DNA from: JANWHQ01 sp963775275
GTDB taxonomy: Bacteria; Pseudomonadota; Alphaproteobacteria; Caulobacterales; Caulobacteraceae
Assembly (NCBI GenBank): GCA_963775275.1
Contig: CAVZII010000005.1
Coordinates: forward strand, 2,480,001 to 2,544,000
DNA: 64,000 nucleotides
Reading direction: 5' to 3'
The notes under the pieces are model-generated. The model ran no database searches. It was given only the letters and a program-made list of their open reading frames with translations, and had not been told where the DNA came from. The translations under genes were made by a program, and so were the position numbers. Positions 15,520 through 23,176 of this stretch are shown here, piece by piece; position 1 is the first letter of the stretch, and every line of letters starts with the position of its first letter.

Positions 15520-17367
15520 TCAGTGCGGGTAGATCTTGATGCTGCTCGCCACCGAATCGGCGACGTGCTCCTTGGTGATCACGCCCACCACGTCGGCGGC
15601 GCGCGGCACGCCCTGACCGGAGACCACCACGGCCATGAAGCCGTGCTTGCGCCACATCCGCTCGATCACGTCGAAAACCACCTCGTCCTCGCGCACGATG
15701 ATGAAGTCACGCGTGGCGACATCGCCGAGGGTGACGCCAGTGCGGGCGCTCTCCAGCCCGCGCCTGAGGCCGGTGTTGACGCGGATCACGCCGTACAGCC
15801 GTCCCTTGTTGGTCACCACCACGTGGCGCAGCCGGCTCTCCTGTTCGCTCTCGCGCAGGAAGTCGTCGAAGCTCGCCTCGGCGGGCATGACCACCACGTC
15901 CGGGTCCATCACCTCGCGCGCGCGGCGGACCAGGAACATGTTGGCGTGCAGCGCCTTGGGGATGGCGCGGCCCCGTCGGACGAGCTTGAGGGTGTAGATG
16001 TTCTCGCGCGAGAGGACGCGGCGCACGCCCACGCTCATGGCCACCGCCACGATCATCGGCATGATGATGTCGTAGTCGAGGGTCATCTCGAAGACCATCA
16101 CCACCGCGGTCATGACCGCGCCGGTGCCGCCGCCCACCATCGCGCCCATGCCGACCATGGCGAAGGCGGGGACGCTGAGTGGCAGGGGCACGCCGGCCCA
16201 GGAGAGCAGGGCGGCGAAGCCGCCCCCGAGGGTCGCGCCCATGAACAGGGACGGGGAGAAGATGCCGCCGGACGAGCCCGAGCCGAGGCTCAGCGAGGTC
16301 GCCAGCGCCTTGGCCGCGAAGAGCAGGCCGAGCAGCCAGAAGGTCGTCTGCCGGCCCGCCAGGATCGCCTCGACCGTCGCGTAGCCGACGCCGTCCACAT
16401 AGTACTGCCCGAAGCTCAGCAGCAGGACGTACATCAGCACGCCGACCATCAGCATGCCGAGCACGTGACGCAGGTAGCGCGAGCCGATCTTGTCGAAGAG
16501 GTCCTCGGCCAGGTGCAGGCCCTTGATGAAGCCCGCGGCCGCCGCGCCGGTCAGGCCGCCCAGCACCGCGAACAGCACCAGCAGGGTCAGGGCGTTGGCG
16601 TCGGCCGCCATGGGGGCGAGCGCGGGGACCTGGAAGGCCGGCTGGTCGCCCAGCGCCCAGCGCCCGATGAAGGTGGCCGCCCCGGTCGATAGCGCCACCG
16701 GCAGGAAGGTCGAGGCGCTCACCTCGGGCATCATCAGCTCGATGGCGAACATCACCCCGCCGATGGGGGTGTTGAAGGTCGCGGCGATGCCCGCGCCCGC
16801 GCCGGCGGCCACCAGGGCGATGCGCTGGCCGGCGGTCATCCGCACGATCTGGCCGAGCGTCGAGCCCAGAGCCGAGCCGATCTGGATGATCGGGCCCTCG
16901 CGGCCGACCGACGAGCCGCTGCCGATCGCCAGCGCCGAGGCCAGGGACTTCACGACGGCCACCACGGGCCGGATGATCCCGCCCTGGTAGTAGATCGCGT
17001 CCATCACCTCGGGCACGCCGTGGCCCTTGGCCTCGGGCGCGAAGTTGGTGACCAGGAAGGTCACGCCGAGCGCGCCCAGCACCGGCACGAAGACGACGAA
17101 CGGCCCCCACGGCGCGTGGGTGGTGAAGATGTTGGCGTCGTACTGATAGGCGACGCGGCCTTCGAACATCAGGTTATGGATCGCGCCGATCAGGTCGCGG
17201 AAGCCCACGGCGCCGAGACCGGTCACGACGCCGACCATCAGGGCGAGCAGGGACAGCTGGATCAGGCTGAGCCGGCGGCTCTCCTCCTCCTGCAGGACGT
17301 TGAACGCGGAGCTGAAGCCAAGCCACTTGCGCGTCGGCGCGGCCTTGGTAGCGGCTTGGTCGGTCAT
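15520..17367 (-). CDS. ClC-type chloride channel/transporter with C-terminal CBS pair
   Basis: A 615-residue inner-membrane protein of the ClC family. Selectivity-filter elements are visible: GSGSSVGREGPIIQIGS (the gating glutamate is retained in GREGP) and GSSGGIFSPSLFMGA. About the last 130 residues form two CBS domains (VMDPDVVVMPAEASFDDFL and ATRDFIIVREDEVVFDVIERM), which bind adenosine nucleotides in relatives. The gating Glu suggests a Cl-/H+ exchanger, useful in acid stress. The palindrome at 17555 is about 190 bases upstream. Confidence 0.94.
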   Translation of the reverse strand: MTDQAATKAAPTRKWLGFSSAFNVLQEEESRRLSLIQLSLLALMVGVVTGLGAVGFRDLIGAIHNLMFEGRVAYQYDANIFTTHAPWGPFVVFVPVLGALGVTFLVTNFAPEAKGHGVPEVMDAIYYQGGIIRPVVAVVKSLASALAIGSGSSVGREGPIIQIGSALGSTLGQIVRMTAGQRIALVAAGAGAGIAATFNTPIGGVMFAIELMMPEVSASTFLPVALSTGAATFIGRWALGDQPAFQVPALAPMAADANALTLLVLFAVLGGLTGAAAAGFIKGLHLAEDLFDKIGSRYLRHVLGMLMVGVLMYVLLLSFGQYYVDGVGYATVEAILAGRQTTFWLLGLLFAAKALATSLSLGSGSSGGIFSPSLFMGATLGGGFAALLSWAGVPLPLSVPAFAMVGMGAMVGGGTGAVMTAVVMVFEMTLDYDIIMPMIVAVAMSVGVRRVLSRENIYTLKLVRRGRAIPKALHANMFLVRRAREVMDPDVVVMPAEASFDDFLRESEQESRLRHVVVTNKGRLYGVIRVNTGLRRGLESARTGVTLGDVATRDFIIVREDEVVFDVIERMWRKHGFMAVVVSGQGVPRAADVVGVITKEHVADSVASSIKIYPH

Positions 17368-17554
17368 AGGCTGGACTTCGATCCTTGTGCTGAACGGCGT
17401 GGACGAGGCGCGGCGGTCGTCGCGGGACGGGGCGCCGGCGCCAGGAGCCGCGCGTGCAGGTTCCAGCGCAACGGCGCCGGCCCCGACCGCCCTGCGGCGA
17501 TCGGGATGCGCGGGGAATGCTTTAGGCGAGCGTGTGCGATCATCAAGTGGTTTC

Positions 17555-17569
17555 TATCACTGCGTGATA
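17555..17569. promoter_or_regulatory. Palindromic operator TATCAC-N3-GTGATA, site 2
   Basis: Reads TATCAC-TGC-GTGATA, followed by TAAAT, so TGATATAAAT could serve as a -10 region on the plus strand. It is the only feature I can support in the 581-base gap 17368-17948 between the divergent ClC gene and the copper-chaperone-like gene. It may serve either side. A 37-codon frame starting at 17575 is too weak to call. Confidence 0.58.
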
Positions 17570-17948
17570 TAAATATGGTGCGCCGCGCGGCGTCCGCCGG
17601 CCGCCTCTCCCATGAGGTCGGCGTGACCGCTCCGCCCGAGGACCCGATCCTCGAACCAGCAGCGCCCAGGGCGACCTGGCATGGATGATTCCGGCCGCGA
17701 TCGAACGCGCGGCGGGCGGCGGTCTACTACGACAAGGCGGTCCAGGTCGAGGGGAAGGGCGATCCTGTCGCACCGCCTCCCGGCGTTGAAGTATGCATCC
17801 CGCCGGGATATGTGTTGGGCCGCGCGTCCTCGGGGGGAGAGCGAGCTCCACAGGATCGCAGACCGCTGTCCGCACCGCCGAGCGCCGGTGACGGACGCCG
17901 GGGAGGCGCGCCGGGCTCCACGCGTGGCTGGTCCCGGGAAGACGAAAC

Positions 17949-18602
17949 ATGGAAGGATCAGGGTTGCGAACGCCGTTGCGCGGCCTCGCCCGGTTTTGCC
18001 GTCTCCTCGCCGCCGTCTGCGGCCTGACCGGCTTCGCCGCCGCGGGCGCGCTCGGCGCGCCGGTGTCGGCCTCCGCGTCGGCCCCCGCCGGGACGATCGA
18101 GATCCTGCACCCATGGACCAGCCCCACGCCCGCCGGCGCGCACGAGGCGCCCGGCTATCTGACGGTCATCAACCACAGCACCGTGGCGGTGCGGCTGATC
18201 GGGGTCTCACTGCCCGCGGTCGAGCGCATCGAGCTTCGCGTCTCCGGGCCGGACGGCGCGCCCGATCCCGTGGACGGCTTCGCTATCGGGCCGGGCCAGA
18301 GGCTGGAGCTGCGGCCGGGCGGGCCGCAATTCGCCCTGATCGGCCTCAAGCGGACCTTCCACAGCGGCCAGCACATCCCCGCCATCCTCCGTTTCCGCAA
18401 CGCCGGCTCGGTGTTGATCCAATTCAAGGTGGAGGGGCCCGAACCCCACGCGGCCGTGCGGCGGCGCGTGACGGCCAGGCGCGGCAAGGGGCGGCGCCAC
18501 GCCCACGTCCGTCATCACGCCAAGAGCCGTCATGCCAAGAGTTGTCATGCCAAGAGCCGTCGTCACGTCACGCATGCAGGCCGCCGCCACAGGCGCCGGT
18601 GA
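17949..18602 (+). CDS. PCu(A)C-like periplasmic protein with degenerate copper site and His-rich tail
   Basis: A 217-residue secreted protein: signal peptide (RLLAAVCGLTGFAAAGALGAPVSASA), then a PCu(A)C-type domain recognised by IEILHPWTSPTPAGAHEAPGYLTVINHS and by GPGQRLELRPGGPQFALIGLKRTF. In true copper chaperones of this family the copper ligands are Met and His; here the Y-M-T methionine is leucine, the L-H-x-M pair is replaced by IELRV, and the H-x-M-x-M-G-L element reads FALIGL. The C-terminal 45 residues are extremely basic and His-rich, with tandem HAKS(R/C) units. So copper binding, if any, has probably moved to the tail. The next gene overlaps its stop. Confidence 0.82.
   Translation: MEGSGLRTPLRGLARFCRLLAAVCGLTGFAAAGALGAPVSASASAPAGTIEILHPWTSPTPAGAHEAPGYLTVINHSTVAVRLIGVSLPAVERIELRVSGPDGAPDPVDGFAIGPGQRLELRPGGPQFALIGLKRTFHSGQHIPAILRFRNAGSVLIQFKVEGPEPHAAVRRRVTARRGKGRRHAHVRHHAKSRHAKSCHAKSRRHVTHAGRRHRRR
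18516..18560 (+). repeat. Three in-frame 15-base tandem repeats
   Basis: Units CACGCCAAGAGCCGT, CATGCCAAGAGTTGT and CATGCCAAGAGCCGT encode HAKSR, HAKSC, HAKSR in the tail of the PCu(A)C-like protein. The number of units may vary between strains. Confidence 0.85.
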
Positions 18603-18727
18603 TGCGCTGGAAGATCGTCTACGCCCTGGCCCTGGCGACGCTGGTCGCCTTCCTCTTCGCCACCCACGCGCCGCGACGCCCTCACGCCCGGACCGCGGCT
18701 TCACCGGTCCGGGTGTCGAAAATGTGA
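18602..18727 (+). CDS. Very small membrane-anchored protein
   Basis: A 41-residue protein starting MRWKIVYALALATLVAFLFA, one membrane segment followed by a basic tail. Its ATG overlaps the TGA of the PCu(A)C-like gene (TGATG), indicating translational coupling. The start MRW and layout recall the N-terminus of the SCO protein at 31386, which follows the second PCu(A)C gene, so this may be a remnant or a truncated relative of a SCO gene; that is inference. Confidence 0.55.
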   Translation: MRWKIVYALALATLVAFLFATHAPRRPHARTAASPVRVSKM

Positions 18728-18784
18728 ACTGGTCGTCAGTCGCATTGCGTAGTGGCCAAGGGCTGGCCCTGATACAGTGAAGTC

Positions 18785-18997
18785 ATGGAAACCCATGGAC
18801 TTAGCATATCCGCGACTTTCACGGACGCTGAGCGTTTGGCATGGCGGACGAGAGCTGTGGCGCAAGGGCTGCTTTGCATGGTCTGCGGTGACATTCCCGG
18901 ACTTGAGCGGCGCGCCGAGTTCTATGACACGGGGCTTTGCCACCGTTGCGAGTCCGACCTGGAAGTCGCCCCGGAGGCGCGGATCAGCGCGAGCTGA
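18785..18997 (+). CDS. Small protein with two C-x-x-C pairs (zinc-ribbon-like)
   Basis: A 70-residue protein with CMVC and CHRC pairs 18 residues apart, a spacing suited to one zinc site. The start METHGLSISATFT follows AGTGAAG. No further domain. It lies 64 bases before the sensor kinase gene. Function unknown; a zinc-binding small regulatory or stress protein is possible. Confidence 0.6.
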   Translation: METHGLSISATFTDAERLAWRTRAVAQGLLCMVCGDIPGLERRAEFYDTGLCHRCESDLEVAPEARISAS

Positions 18998-19060
18998 CGC
19001 AGGCCCAGCCACTGTGACCGGCCCGGCGCGGCTGGCGCGCGTCCCGGCAGGGCGGGCGCG

Positions 19061-20611
19061 ATGAACGCGCGCGACCTTGCACGGCATCCATCCCGTCAGA
19101 CCGGCCCGGCCGACCGGATCGCCGCCGTCAGCGCATCCTCGGCGGACGACGTGCGCGCGCGCTGGGAGCACCACCTTTTCGCCTTCCTGCTGATCGTGGC
19201 CGCCACCCTGGTGGGCGAGGTCTGGCTGCCGTTCCTGGGCCCACGCAATCTGTCCCTGCCGTTCATCGCGGCGCTGATGCTGGCGGGAGGGCTCTATGGC
19301 CTGCGCCCGGCGCTCACTGCGGCCGTGGCCGCCTTCCTGGCCTACAACTTCTTCATCGTCTCGCCGCGCTTCAGCCTGCACATCGCGCCGGCGGACCTGC
19401 TGGCGCTGGTCACCTTCCTCGCGGCGGCGGTCTTCGTCGGCGGCATGGCGGGTCGACTCAGCGACCGGGCCCGGTCGGCCACCGAGCGGCTCGGCCGGCT
19501 CGCCACCCTGCTGTCGGCCAGCCGCGACCTCTCCGCCGCCACGACGCCTTCGGAGGTGGCGTCCTGCCTTGCCGACCATCTGAAGTCCGGCGGCGGCGTG
19601 GAGGCGGCGCTGTGGTCCGCCGACGAGCCGGCGCGCCTGCTGGCGGCCACGGATGGGGCGCGGGCGACCGCCGCCGGCCTCAGGCCGCCCGACGTCGCGC
19701 CGCAGCACGCGGACGCAGGCTGCAAGTGGACCGAGCTGGAGACCGCGCGCGGTCCGGTGGGCCGTGCGGCGCTCTGGTTCGGGGGCCGTGAGACCGGCGC
19801 GGCCGAGCGGCACTGGATCGACGCGATCCTGCAACTCGGCGCCATCGCGCTCGATCGGGCGGCCCTCGCCACCGAGATCTCCGAAGCGCGCCTCGTCGCC
19901 GAAAGGGAAGGGCTTCGCACCGCGCTGCTGTCCTCGCTCTCCCACGACCTGCGCACCCCGATCTCGACGATCCTGGCGTCCGCCTCGAGCCTGGCGGAGA
20001 ACGAAGCCCGGTTCGATCCGGCCCTGAAGCGCGAGCTAGTCGACGCCATCCAGGCCGAAGCCGAGCGCCTGAACCTCTATGTCTCGAACCTGCTCGACAT
20101 GACCCGCCTGGAGTCCGGCGCGCTCGACGTGAGGCCGACGCTGGTCGATCCTTCCGAGGCCATGGCCTCGGCGCTGGAGCGGATGCGCCGCCGGCTCGCC
20201 GGCCGGCGCGTGGCGCGCAGCTTCCAGTCCGAGGGCAAGATGGTGCTGGCCGATCCCGTGCTGCTCGAGCAGGCGCTGGTCAACGTCCTGGAGAACGCCG
20301 CCGCCTTCAGCCCGCCGGACTCGACCATCACGGCCGCCGTGGCCGTGGAGGCCGAAGACATCGCGCTCGCCGTCGCCGACGAAGGGCCCGGCGTCCCGCC
20401 GAGCGAGCTGGCGCGGGTGTTCGACAAGTTCTTCCGGGGACGGACCGATCGGGCGCGCCGGGCGGGGGTCGGCCTCGGCCTCTCGGTCGCGCGCGGCGTC
20501 GTCGAGGCGTTCGACGGCCGGATCAGCATCGACAGTCCCGTGCGCGCCGGGCGCGGCACGCGCATGACCATCCGCCTTCCGGTGCATGCGCCGGTGGAGG
20601 CCTGCGAGTGA
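19061..20611 (+). CDS. Sensor histidine kinase, KdpD C-terminal type (no KdpD/USP N-domain)
   Basis: A 516-residue membrane kinase. It has a DUF4118 four-segment membrane region (about residues 40-130), a GAF-like linker, HisKA with phosphoacceptor H295 (SLSHDLRTPIS), and an HATPase with N-box ENAAAF, G1 DEGPGVP and G2 GLGLSVARG. This matches the C-terminal half of KdpD, but the N-terminal KdpD sensor and USP domains (about 370 residues in E. coli KdpD) are missing. Its start overlaps no gene; its stop overlaps the response regulator start (GTGA). No kdpFABC is in the window. Confidence 0.92.
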   Translation: MNARDLARHPSRQTGPADRIAAVSASSADDVRARWEHHLFAFLLIVAATLVGEVWLPFLGPRNLSLPFIAALMLAGGLYGLRPALTAAVAAFLAYNFFIVSPRFSLHIAPADLLALVTFLAAAVFVGGMAGRLSDRARSATERLGRLATLLSASRDLSAATTPSEVASCLADHLKSGGGVEAALWSADEPARLLAATDGARATAAGLRPPDVAPQHADAGCKWTELETARGPVGRAALWFGGRETGAAERHWIDAILQLGAIALDRAALATEISEARLVAEREGLRTALLSSLSHDLRTPISTILASASSLAENEARFDPALKRELVDAIQAEAERLNLYVSNLLDMTRLESGALDVRPTLVDPSEAMASALERMRRRLAGRRVARSFQSEGKMVLADPVLLEQALVNVLENAAAFSPPDSTITAAVAVEAEDIALAVADEGPGVPPSELARVFDKFFRGRTDRARRAGVGLGLSVARGVVEAFDGRISIDSPVRAGRGTRMTIRLPVHAPVEACE

Positions 20612-21306
20612 CCGGGCCGTCGCCCAAGGTCCTCGTGGTGGACGACGAGGCCCCGATCCTGAAGGTGATCAGCTCCACCCTCGCCATGTCCGGGGCCGAG
20701 GTCCTGACCGCCGAGACCGGCGCGCGGGCCCTGAGGATCGTCGCGCGCGAAGCCCCGGACGCCATCCTGCTCGACCTCGGTCTGCCGGACCTCGACGGCA
20801 AGGATCTCATCGAGAAGATCCGCGAGTGGACCGACGCCCCGGTCATCGTCCTCTCCGCCCGCCACGAGCCGGACGAGCGGATCACGGCCCTGGACCGCGG
20901 GGCCAACGACTACGTCACCAAGCCGTTCCACATGGGCGAGCTGCAGGCCCGCCTGCGGGCGGCGCTCAGACAGGCCCAGCGCTCCCGCGCCGGCGCCGAG
21001 AGCTATTCCGGATGCGGCCTCAAGGTCGACTTCCGGCGGCGGCGCGTGACGCTCCAGGGCCAGGACATCCGCCTCACCCGCAAGGAGTTCGACCTCCTGT
21101 CGTGCCTCGCGCGTCACGCCGGCCAGGTCGTCAGCCACACCCAGCTCCTGGCGGCGGGCTGGGGCGGGGCGGTGGCCGACACCCAGTTCGTCCGCGTCTA
21201 CGTCGGCCAGATCCGGCAGAAGCTCGAGGCCGATCCCAGCGCGCCGACCCTCATCCTCACCGAGCCCGGCATCGGCTATCGGCTCGCGACGGACGACGAG
21301 GACTGA
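20608..21306 (+). CDS. Response regulator, KdpE/OmpR family
   Basis: A 232-residue regulator with an N-terminal receiver (acidic D12-D13, phosphoacceptor D56 in ILLDLGLPDLDG, conserved lysine in VTKPFH) and a C-terminal OmpR-type winged helix (RLTRKEFDLLSCLARHAGQVVSHTQLL ... RVYVGQIRQKLEADPS). The sequence is closest in feel to KdpE. It starts with GTG at 20608, overlapping the kinase stop. With no potassium pump nearby, its target may be the osmotic operon that begins 127 bases downstream. Confidence 0.92.
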   Translation: MTGPSPKVLVVDDEAPILKVISSTLAMSGAEVLTAETGARALRIVAREAPDAILLDLGLPDLDGKDLIEKIREWTDAPVIVLSARHEPDERITALDRGANDYVTKPFHMGELQARLRAALRQAQRSRAGAESYSGCGLKVDFRRRRVTLQGQDIRLTRKEFDLLSCLARHAGQVVSHTQLLAAGWGGAVADTQFVRVYVGQIRQKLEADPSAPTLILTEPGIGYRLATDDED

Positions 21307-21432
21307 CGCCGCCTCGGATCCTTATAAGATTCTTACACTTCAGCTGAGACGCGGGGTCGATACCCTGTGGGCCGATGTCGCCGTGCATTGCGCGGCGCGC
21401 ATCCTGTCTTCTTCAAATAGAGGGGCGCCGCC

Positions 21433-22383
21433 GTGTCTCGTCACGAGAAGCTCGGATTTTCATCGATCAATGCAGTCAAGGCTGACTTCGGCTCGATCTA
21501 CCGGCGGAAGGATCCGAGAGACTACTTCACTGTCCTTGGAAGTCTTGACTACATCATTCCCGAGATCGCCAGCCCGGTCTTCCTCCAGCTGGTCGAGCAG
21601 CTGATCGAGCTGAAGGGCCGGCCGATCACCATCCTCGACGTCGGCTGCTCCTACGGCGTGCTCGCTGCGATCATGCGCCACGGCCTCAGCGTCGAGCAGC
21701 TGCGCAACCGCTACGCCACCGCCTCGGTGCGGTCAGTCTCCAGCGAGCGCCTCGCCGCCTGCGATGCGCACTACTTCGCCGGCTGGCCCGAGCGCCCGGA
21801 CCTGCGCTTCATCGGCCTCGACGCCTCGCCCGAGGCGGTGGGCTACGCCGCCAAGGTGGGCCTGCTCGACGAGGGGCTGGCGACGGATCTGGAGACCGGC
21901 GAGCTGGACGAGCAGACGCGTGAGGTCGTCCGCCGGGCCGACCTGATCGTCTCCACCGGCGCAGTCGGCTACGTCTCCGAGAAGACCTTCGCCAAGCTGC
22001 TCTCCGCGTTCGAGCCCGGCGACACACCCTGGGTCGCCTCCTTCGTGCTGCGGCTCTTCAGCTATGACGCCATCGCAGGGAAGCTCGCCGAGCACGGCCT
22101 GGAGACCGAGAAGTTCGAAGGCGCGACCTTCGTGCAGCGCCGTTTCCGGGACGAGGCGGAGTTCGAGGACACCCTGCGCCTGCTCAGGGAGGCGGGCATC
22201 GATCCGGCCGGCAAGGAGGCCGAGGGCCTGTTCCACGCCGAGCTGTTCGTGTCGCGCCCGCCCGCCGAGATCGAACGGACCGGTCTCAGCGAGATCGTGT
22301 CCCTTTCCAGCGGCGACGGCCGACGCTTCGGCGAGCGATTCCGCCTGAGCGTTCGCCGGGTCGGGGGTGAGCTTGCCGCCTGA
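21433..22383 (+). CDS. Class I SAM-dependent methyltransferase-like protein
   Basis: A 316-residue protein with SAM motif I ILDVGCSYGVLAAIM (about residues 73-87), a likely acidic motif II (FIGLDASPEAVGYA) and a later RADLIVSTGAVGYVS strand. Substrate unknown. It starts with GTG at 21433 behind AGAGGGG, and its last 17 bases overlap the ABC ATPase gene, so it is the first gene of the osmotic operon. A link to osmolyte synthesis (for example by methylation) is possible but not shown by the sequence. Confidence 0.78.
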   Translation: MSRHEKLGFSSINAVKADFGSIYRRKDPRDYFTVLGSLDYIIPEIASPVFLQLVEQLIELKGRPITILDVGCSYGVLAAIMRHGLSVEQLRNRYATASVRSVSSERLAACDAHYFAGWPERPDLRFIGLDASPEAVGYAAKVGLLDEGLATDLETGELDEQTREVVRRADLIVSTGAVGYVSEKTFAKLLSAFEPGDTPWVASFVLRLFSYDAIAGKLAEHGLETEKFEGATFVQRRFRDEAEFEDTLRLLREAGIDPAGKEAEGLFHAELFVSRPPAEIERTGLSEIVSLSSGDGRRFGERFRLSVRRVGGELAA

Positions 22384-23176
22384 GCCGCCAACGGCCGCCG
22401 CTGAGGCGATCAGCCTCAGCCACATCTCCAAGTCCTTCACTCCCGACCACCCCGCGGTGGCGGACCTGAGCCTCGAGATCGGCCACGGCGAGTTCCTCGC
22501 CGTGGTCGGCGGCTCCGGCTCGGGGAAGACCACTCTGCTTCGGATGATCAACCGGCTGATCGAGCCGGACTCCGGCAAGCTCCGCGTGCTGGGGGCCGAG
22601 CCCGACCTTCGGCCACACCTGTGGCGGCGGCGCATCGGCTATGTCTTCCAGGGCGTGGGGCTGTTCCCCCACATGACGGTCGCCGAGAACATCGCGGCGA
22701 CGCCGAGGCTGCTCGGCTGGACGCCGGACGAGATCGAGGCCCGCGTCGTCGAGCTCTTGGACCTCGTCGGCCTGCCCGCCAGCGCCTATGGCGGACGCAC
22801 GCCCGACCGGCTGTCGGGCGGCCAGCGCCAGCGCGTGGGCGTGGCCCGCGCCCTCGCCGCGCGCCCGCCGGTGATGCTGATGGACGAGCCCTTCGGCGCG
22901 CTCGACCCCCTGACGCGCGACGAGCTAGGGCGGGCCTATCGCCGCCTGCACGACCAGCTCGGACTGACCACGGTGATGGTCACCCACGACATGACGGAGG
23001 CGCTGCTCCTGGCCGACCGGATCGCGGTGATGCACGCGGGACGGCTCCTTGCCGCGGCCAGTCCCACGGCCCTCGCCGAGAGCAACGATCCCTACATCGT
23101 CGACCTGCTGGAGGTGCCGCGCCGCCAGTCGCAGCGGGTCGCCGACGCGCTCGCGGGGAACGCCGCGGATGGATGA
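22367..23176 (+). CDS. Osmoprotectant (glycine betaine/choline-type) ABC transporter, ATPase
   Basis: A 269-residue ABC ATPase of the OpuA/ProV/OpuC group. Walker A GGSGSGKT (residues 48-55), signature LSGGQRQRV, Walker B VMLMDEPFGALDP and the H-loop VTHDM are all intact. The MINRLIEPDSG segment is typical of betaine transporters. It lacks the regulatory CBS pair found in some OpuA ATPases. It starts with GTG inside the methyltransferase gene and overlaps the permease gene by 8 bases. Confidence 0.92.
   Translation: MSLPPEPPTAAAEAISLSHISKSFTPDHPAVADLSLEIGHGEFLAVVGGSGSGKTTLLRMINRLIEPDSGKLRVLGAEPDLRPHLWRRRIGYVFQGVGLFPHMTVAENIAATPRLLGWTPDEIEARVVELLDLVGLPASAYGGRTPDRLSGGQRQRVGVARALAARPPVMLMDEPFGALDPLTRDELGRAYRRLHDQLGLTTVMVTHDMTEALLLADRIAVMHAGRLLAAASPTALAESNDPYIVDLLEVPRRQSQRVADALAGNAADG

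Noticed and set aside
17575..17688. 37-codon ORF starting just after the palindrome at 17555
   Set aside because: No ribosome site, no hydrophobic or conserved-looking pattern; likely chance.
18747..18761. TTGCGTAGTGGCCAA as an FNR-like site
   Set aside because: Spacing between TTG and CAA is nine, not eight, so it does not fit the 5-4-5 layout.
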